Positions 5,779 to 8,856 of a stretch of 8,856 nucleotides of DNA are shown piece by piece. The number at the start of each line of letters is the position of its first letter. The stretch's first letter is position 1. The translations under genes were made by a program, and so were the position numbers. This DNA is from an uncultured Collinsella sp. GTDB lineage: Bacteria > Actinomycetota > Coriobacteriia > Coriobacteriales > Coriobacteriaceae. The stretch spans positions 1 through 8,856 of the forward strand of contig URAQ01000056.1 of the NCBI GenBank assembly GCA_900545875.1. Reading direction: 5' to 3'. The notes beneath the pieces were generated by a model. The model saw only the letters and a list, made by a program, of their open reading frames with translations. It had not been told where the DNA came from and ran no database searches.

Positions 5779-6483
5779 GTGAGCTTTATCAATACCATTC
5801 GCGAGGATATCAAGACCGTCCAGGCGCAAGACCCCGCTGCACAAAACGGTCTGGTCATCTTCCTTTCCTATCCTGGCCTGCACGCCAAGTGGAACCACGT
5901 GCCCGAGCACTGGCTCTGGGAGCACGGTCATCGCTCGCTCGCCCGCGTGCTCTCGCAAATCACCCGCCACATCACCGGCGTCGAGATTCATCCCGCGGCA
6001 CAGATCGGCAAGCATTTCTTTATCGACCATGCCATGGGCGTCGTCATCGGCGAGACCACCATCGTGGGCGACAACTGCGTGCTCTACCAGGGCGTCACGC
6101 TCGGCGGCACCGGCAACGAGACCGGCAAGCGCCACCCCACCCTGGGCAACAACGTCACCGTGGGCACGGGCGCCAAGGTGCTCGGCAACATCCGCATCGG
6201 CAACAACGTCAAGATCGGCGGCAACTCGGTTGTCGTCAAGGACGTGCCCGACAACTGCACCGTCGTGGGCGTGCCGGGACGCATCATCAAGCGCAACGGC
6301 TGCCGCGTGTTCGAGGAGAGCTTCGATGCCAAGCAGCATCGCGAGTACATGCCCGACGATGCCGCCGAGCAGAGCGCCCTCAACCGCCAAGGCATCACCG
6401 AGAACGCCCGCCGCGTCAAAGAACTCGAGCGAGAGGTGGCCGAGCTCAAAGCCCTCGTCGCAAAGCTCGTGGACGAACGCTAG
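5779..6483 (+). CDS. cysE: Serine O-acetyltransferase
   Basis: The enzyme transfers acetyl from acetyl-CoA to L-serine, making O-acetylserine, the committed step of cysteine synthesis. It is 234 residues from GTG at 5779, chosen for GGGAGG ending 7 bases upstream. The N-terminal helical part (1-65) contains [17 protein letters not shown], typical of the short bacterial form. A left-handed beta-helix of hexapeptide repeats spans about 68-175, with catalytic pair D83-H84 in [13 protein letters not shown] and active-site H119 in [16 protein letters not shown], ending in VPGRII. After the helix a 50-residue tail ends in a heptad-like charged segment (about 200-234, [19 protein letters not shown]) that should form a coiled coil; it is longer and more coiled-coil-like than the usual tail that binds cysteine synthase. 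No cysK lies beside it. The gene is monocistronic, between a divergent dedA and a terminator. Confidence 0.95.
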   Translation: MSFINTIREDIKTVQAQDPAAQNGLVIFLSYPGLHAKWNHVPEHWLWEHGHRSLARVLSQITRHITGVEIHPAAQIGKHFFIDHAMGVVIGETTIVGDNCVLYQGVTLGGTGNETGKRHPTLGNNVTVGTGAKVLGNIRIGNNVKIGGNSVVVKDVPDNCTVVGVPGRIIKRNGCRVFEESFDAKQHREYMPDDAAEQSALNRQGITENARRVKELEREVAELKALVAKLVDER

Positions 6484-6520
6484 GAACGCAAGCGGCACAA
6501 AACGACATCGGCATCAACGT

Positions 6521-6564
6521 AAGAAGGCGCGCCAGGGAATCAATCCCCCAGCGCGCCTTCTTTT
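6521..6564 (+). terminator. Rho-independent terminator of cysE, possibly bidirectional
   Basis: A perfect 12-base stem AAGAAGGCGCGC (6521-6532) with GCGCGCCTTCTT (6551-6562) can extend with GGGA/TCCC (6535-6538, 6544-6547) in the loop and runs into TTTT. Because the stem begins AAGAAGG, minus-strand transcripts from the ABC operon meet a similar but weaker T-tract (TTCTT). Confidence 0.88.
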
Positions 6565-6567
6565 CGA

Positions 6568-6597
6568 TGTGACATGTGGGACTGCCCCTTTGTCACA
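6568..6597. repeat. REP-like short palindrome at the end of the ABC operon
   Basis: Perfect inverted arms TGTGACA (6568-6574) and TGTCACA (6591-6597) enclose a second short pairing (GGG, 6578-6580, with CCC, about 6585-6588). The palindrome abuts the ABC gene's stop codon at 6598-6600. The motif GGGACTG-CCC-TTTGTCACA resembles short intergenic palindromes I recall as frequent in gut actinobacteria and clostridia. That recollection is not checked. Confidence 0.55.
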
Positions 6598-8604
6598 TTA
6601 TGCGAACTGGCTCAGATAGAGGTCGGCGTAGGCACCCTCGGCAGCCAGCAGCTCCTTATGCGTACCCTGCTCGATAATGTTGCCATGATCCATGACCAGA
6701 ATCAGGTCGGCATCCACGATCGTCGACAGGCGATGCGCGATCACAAAGCTCGTACGCCCGCGCATGAGCGCGTCCATGGCGCGGCCGATGGCAAGCTCGG
6801 TACGCGTATCCACGCTTGAGGTCGCCTCGTCCAGGATGAGAATCGCCGGGTTGTTGAGCAGCACGCGCGCAATGGTCAGCAACTGGCGCTGGCCCTGGCT
6901 GATGCTTTCGGCATCGTTGGCCACGCGCGTGTCGTAGCCCTGCGGCATGGTGCGCACAAAGAAGTCGACCTGCGCGGCACGAGCGGCGGCCACAATTTCG
7001 TCGCGCGTCGCCTCGGGGCAGCCGTAGGCGATATTCTCGGCAATCGTGCCGTCGAACAGCCAGGCGTCCTGCAGCACCATGCCAAACTGCTGCCGTAGCT
7101 CGCCGCGGTCCATGCGGCTCGTATCCACGCCGTCGAGCGTAATACGCCCGCCGTCAATCTCATAGAAGCGCATGAGCAGGTTGATGAGCGTCGTCTTGCC
7201 TGCGCCCGTGGTTCCCACCACGGCAATCTTCTGGCCCGGCTCGGCGGTAAACGACACGTCGCGCATAAGCGGCTTGTCGGGCGAATAACCAAAGCGCACA
7301 TGCTCAAAGGAGACGCGGCCCTCCACGCGACCCGGCAGCTTGGCGGCCTTGTCCGGCAGCGGATCGGCCTCCATCTCGGGCTCATCGAGCAGGTCGAACA
7401 CGCGCTCTGCACTCGCCAGCGCGCTCTGCAGCGAGTTGAAGGTAAACGACAGCTGCGTCATGGGTTCGGACGCCTCGTAGATAAACTGGAAGAACGCCTG
7501 GAACACGCCGACGGTCATGTGACCGGCAACCAGCATGCTGCAGCCCACCAGCGCGATCACAATCTGCGCCAAACGGCCGATAAAGCGCACCGCAGGGCCG
7601 ACGGCATTGATCATAAAGTCGGCCTTGGTGCTCACACGAGCCAGTTCCTTCGAAGCCTCGTGCACCTCAGCGGAGCTCTGACGTTCGCGGTTAAACGCGC
7701 GGATCACCAGACGGCCCGAATAGCCTTCCTCGACCGCACTCGTAATCCTGGACACCCACTCCTGGCGCTCGCCCGTCACATCGTGTGTGCGGCGCGAGAC
7801 GACCTTCGTCACCAGCAGCGACAGTGCCGTAAAGAACAGAAAGACGAGCGTAAGCTGCACGCTGAACACGAACATCACGCTCACAGCACCAACAACCGTG
7901 CCGATCGACACGAGCAGCTGCAGCAATCCGCGCTGCATGCTCTCGGACATCTTGTCCAGGTCGTTGGTCGCGCGGCTGACGACCTCGCCGGGACGATGCG
8001 CGTCAAAATAGGCGAGCGGCAGACGGTTGAGCTTTTGTGCGATGCGGTTGCGTAGGCACAGGTTGAGGCGTTCGGCAACGCTCGACATCAAAAAGCTCTG
8101 GAGCGCGTAGAACGAGGCAGCGGCCGTCCAGATCATAAAGTAGATGAAGATGGTCCTGCCGCAGTTCTCCCAGGTGATGTTGAAGGTGGTGTCGTTGGCA
8201 AACGCCACCTGAATGTGGCTCCACAGCTCATCGATCACGCGGGCGCTATATGCCGGCGCAGCAGTGTTAAAGATGGCATAGAACACAATGCTCGCGAACA
8301 CGATATAGAAGCGCCAATGGTCGCCGGCAGCCTCGCTCCACAGGCGGCGCACCGTCGCCCAGGTATCTCGAGGCGTCTCGTCCTCGTCTTCATCGTCCAC
8401 GTCGCGCATACGCTCTGCCTCGGCGCGGGCGCGCTCGTCCTCGGCACGTTCGTTTTCCTCGTAGAGCGCTTGGCGGCGAGCCTCGCGCTCGGCTGCAGCC
8501 TTGGCGGCGTCATCCAGCTCGGGTGCCACGGCAGCCGTTTCCTCGACCAGTACCGCGGCAGCGGCGTCATCAACGCCGCCCTGCTTCTTGAGCTCCTCGG
8601 TCAT
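6598..8604 (-). CDS. Heterodimeric ABC exporter, subunit with the intact ATPase site
   Basis: This 668-residue fused membrane/ATPase half-transporter has an ABC type 1 exporter domain at about 97-395 and an ATPase domain at about 428-665. The ATPase has Walker A GTTGAGKTT (464-472), Q-loop Q512 (LQDAWLF), signature SISQGQ (567-572), Walker B ILILDE with catalytic E593, D-loop SSVD and H-loop H624 (IAHRLS). The Q in place of the second G of LSGGQ is seen in the TM288-like partner of heterodimeric multidrug/lipid-type exporters. Its mate is the upstream gene, whose stop is one base away. GGAGG (8617-8613) inside the mate's last codons serves ATG 8604, so the two are translationally coupled; a GTG at 8613 overlaps that site and is rejected. 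Odd: about 90 residues precede the first membrane segment, Ala/Glu/Asp/Arg-rich, probably a long helix (30-68) followed by the acidic run DVDDEDEDE. The substrate is unknown; the family moves drugs, lipids or peptides. Confidence 0.95.
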   Translation of the reverse strand: MTEELKKQGGVDDAAAAVLVEETAAVAPELDDAAKAAAEREARRQALYEENERAEDERARAEAERMRDVDDEDEDETPRDTWATVRRLWSEAAGDHWRFYIVFASIVFYAIFNTAAPAYSARVIDELWSHIQVAFANDTTFNITWENCGRTIFIYFMIWTAAASFYALQSFLMSSVAERLNLCLRNRIAQKLNRLPLAYFDAHRPGEVVSRATNDLDKMSESMQRGLLQLLVSIGTVVGAVSVMFVFSVQLTLVFLFFTALSLLVTKVVSRRTHDVTGERQEWVSRITSAVEEGYSGRLVIRAFNRERQSSAEVHEASKELARVSTKADFMINAVGPAVRFIGRLAQIVIALVGCSMLVAGHMTVGVFQAFFQFIYEASEPMTQLSFTFNSLQSALASAERVFDLLDEPEMEADPLPDKAAKLPGRVEGRVSFEHVRFGYSPDKPLMRDVSFTAEPGQKIAVVGTTGAGKTTLINLLMRFYEIDGGRITLDGVDTSRMDRGELRQQFGMVLQDAWLFDGTIAENIAYGCPEATRDEIVAAARAAQVDFFVRTMPQGYDTRVANDAESISQGQRQLLTIARVLLNNPAILILDEATSSVDTRTELAIGRAMDALMRGRTSFVIAHRLSTIVDADLILVMDHGNIIEQGTHKELLAAEGAYADLYLSQFA

Positions 8605-8605
8605 G

Positions 8606-8856
8606 CTACTCACCTCCCTTCATCTGCGATTCCGCGATGGCGCGGTACACCTCGCAGGTTTCCATAAGCTCGCCATGCGTGCCCAAGCCCACAACCTCGC
8701 CATCCTTGAGCACGACGATCTGGTCGGCGTGCAAGATCGTCGAGATGCGCTGCGCGATGATGAGCACCGCAGCGTCACGCGTCTCGTCTTGCAACGCATG
8801 ACGCAGGGCGGCATCGGTCTTAAAGTCCAGGGCCGAAAAACTGTCATCGAAGATAT
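8606..8856 (-). CDS. Heterodimeric ABC exporter, subunit with degenerate ATPase site (5' part outside window)
   Basis: Only the last 82 codons of the gene are inside the window; the frame is open to the right edge. They cover the end of the ATPase domain: Walker B and D-loop IFDDSFSALD, and H-loop region LIIAQRIST. Two catalytic residues are replaced: Asp where the Walker B glutamate should be (FDD, not LDE), and Gln where the H-loop histidine should be (AQR, not AHR). This pairing of substitutions is the mark of the TM287-like half of heterodimeric exporters, which binds ATP but hydrolyses it poorly. The neighbouring subunit keeps both residues. The C-terminal residues ESQMKGGE are encoded by the DNA that also forms the ribosome site of the next gene, followed by TAG-C-ATG. 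The upstream membrane domain should lie just outside the window. Confidence 0.92.
   Translation of the reverse strand, partial: IFDDSFSALDFKTDAALRHALQDETRDAAVLIIAQRISTILHADQIVVLKDGEVVGLGTHGELMETCEVYRAIAESQMKGGE

Noticed and set aside
5731..6498. 255-codon minus-strand open frame opposite cysE
   Set aside because: It is a shadow of cysE; the translation is Ala/Val/Asp/His-rich low complexity without domain features.
7300..8055. 251-codon plus-strand open frame opposite the ABC subunit
   Set aside because: It is a shadow of the exporter gene, whose plus-complement motifs are complete over the same bases.

Overview
The window is GC-rich and densely coded. It holds housekeeping genes of an anaerobic-type actinobacterium. 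The gene set, the short hairpin terminators and the intergenic palindromes remind me of Coriobacteriia, most of all Collinsella. That placement is an impression from style; no search was run. I see no phage, integrase, transposase, CRISPR array or defence system.

Left part (1-1737). A minus-strand gene runs off the left edge. It encodes an apparent fusion of a TadA-type tRNA adenosine deaminase (N-terminal) and a GarK/GlxK-type glycerate kinase (C-terminal), with 532 uninterrupted codons visible. This is the most unusual coding feature here. A tRNA-Ser(TGA) gene with encoded CCA lies divergently next to it, behind its own extended -10 promoter.

Middle part (1740-3566). A TetR-family regulator (minus) converges on the tRNA with only 2 bases between them. 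It is divergent from a lemA-type membrane protein gene (plus), and an inverted repeat overlaps the likely lemA promoter. A strong terminator follows lemA. The gene-poor stretch 3171-3566 holds two structured elements: a ~203 bp segment bounded by imperfect 21-base inverted repeats with further nested pairings, and a ~101 bp nested hairpin just beyond the end of ilvE.

Right part (3567-8856). ilvE (branched-chain aminotransferase, minus) has a ~147-base leader. It is followed by a dedA membrane protein gene (minus) with its own terminator, then divergently by cysE (serine acetyltransferase, plus) with a hairpin terminator. Next come a REP-like palindrome and the end of a minus-strand two-gene ABC exporter operon. 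The fully visible exporter subunit carries an intact ATPase site. The upstream subunit, cut by the window edge, carries degenerate catalytic residues, as in TM287/TM288-type heterodimers. The two are translationally coupled, with 1 base between stop and start.

Metabolically the window touches glycerate phosphorylation (into lower glycolysis), branched-chain amino acid transamination and cysteine synthesis. Apart from the ABC pair, each gene appears to be its own transcription unit.
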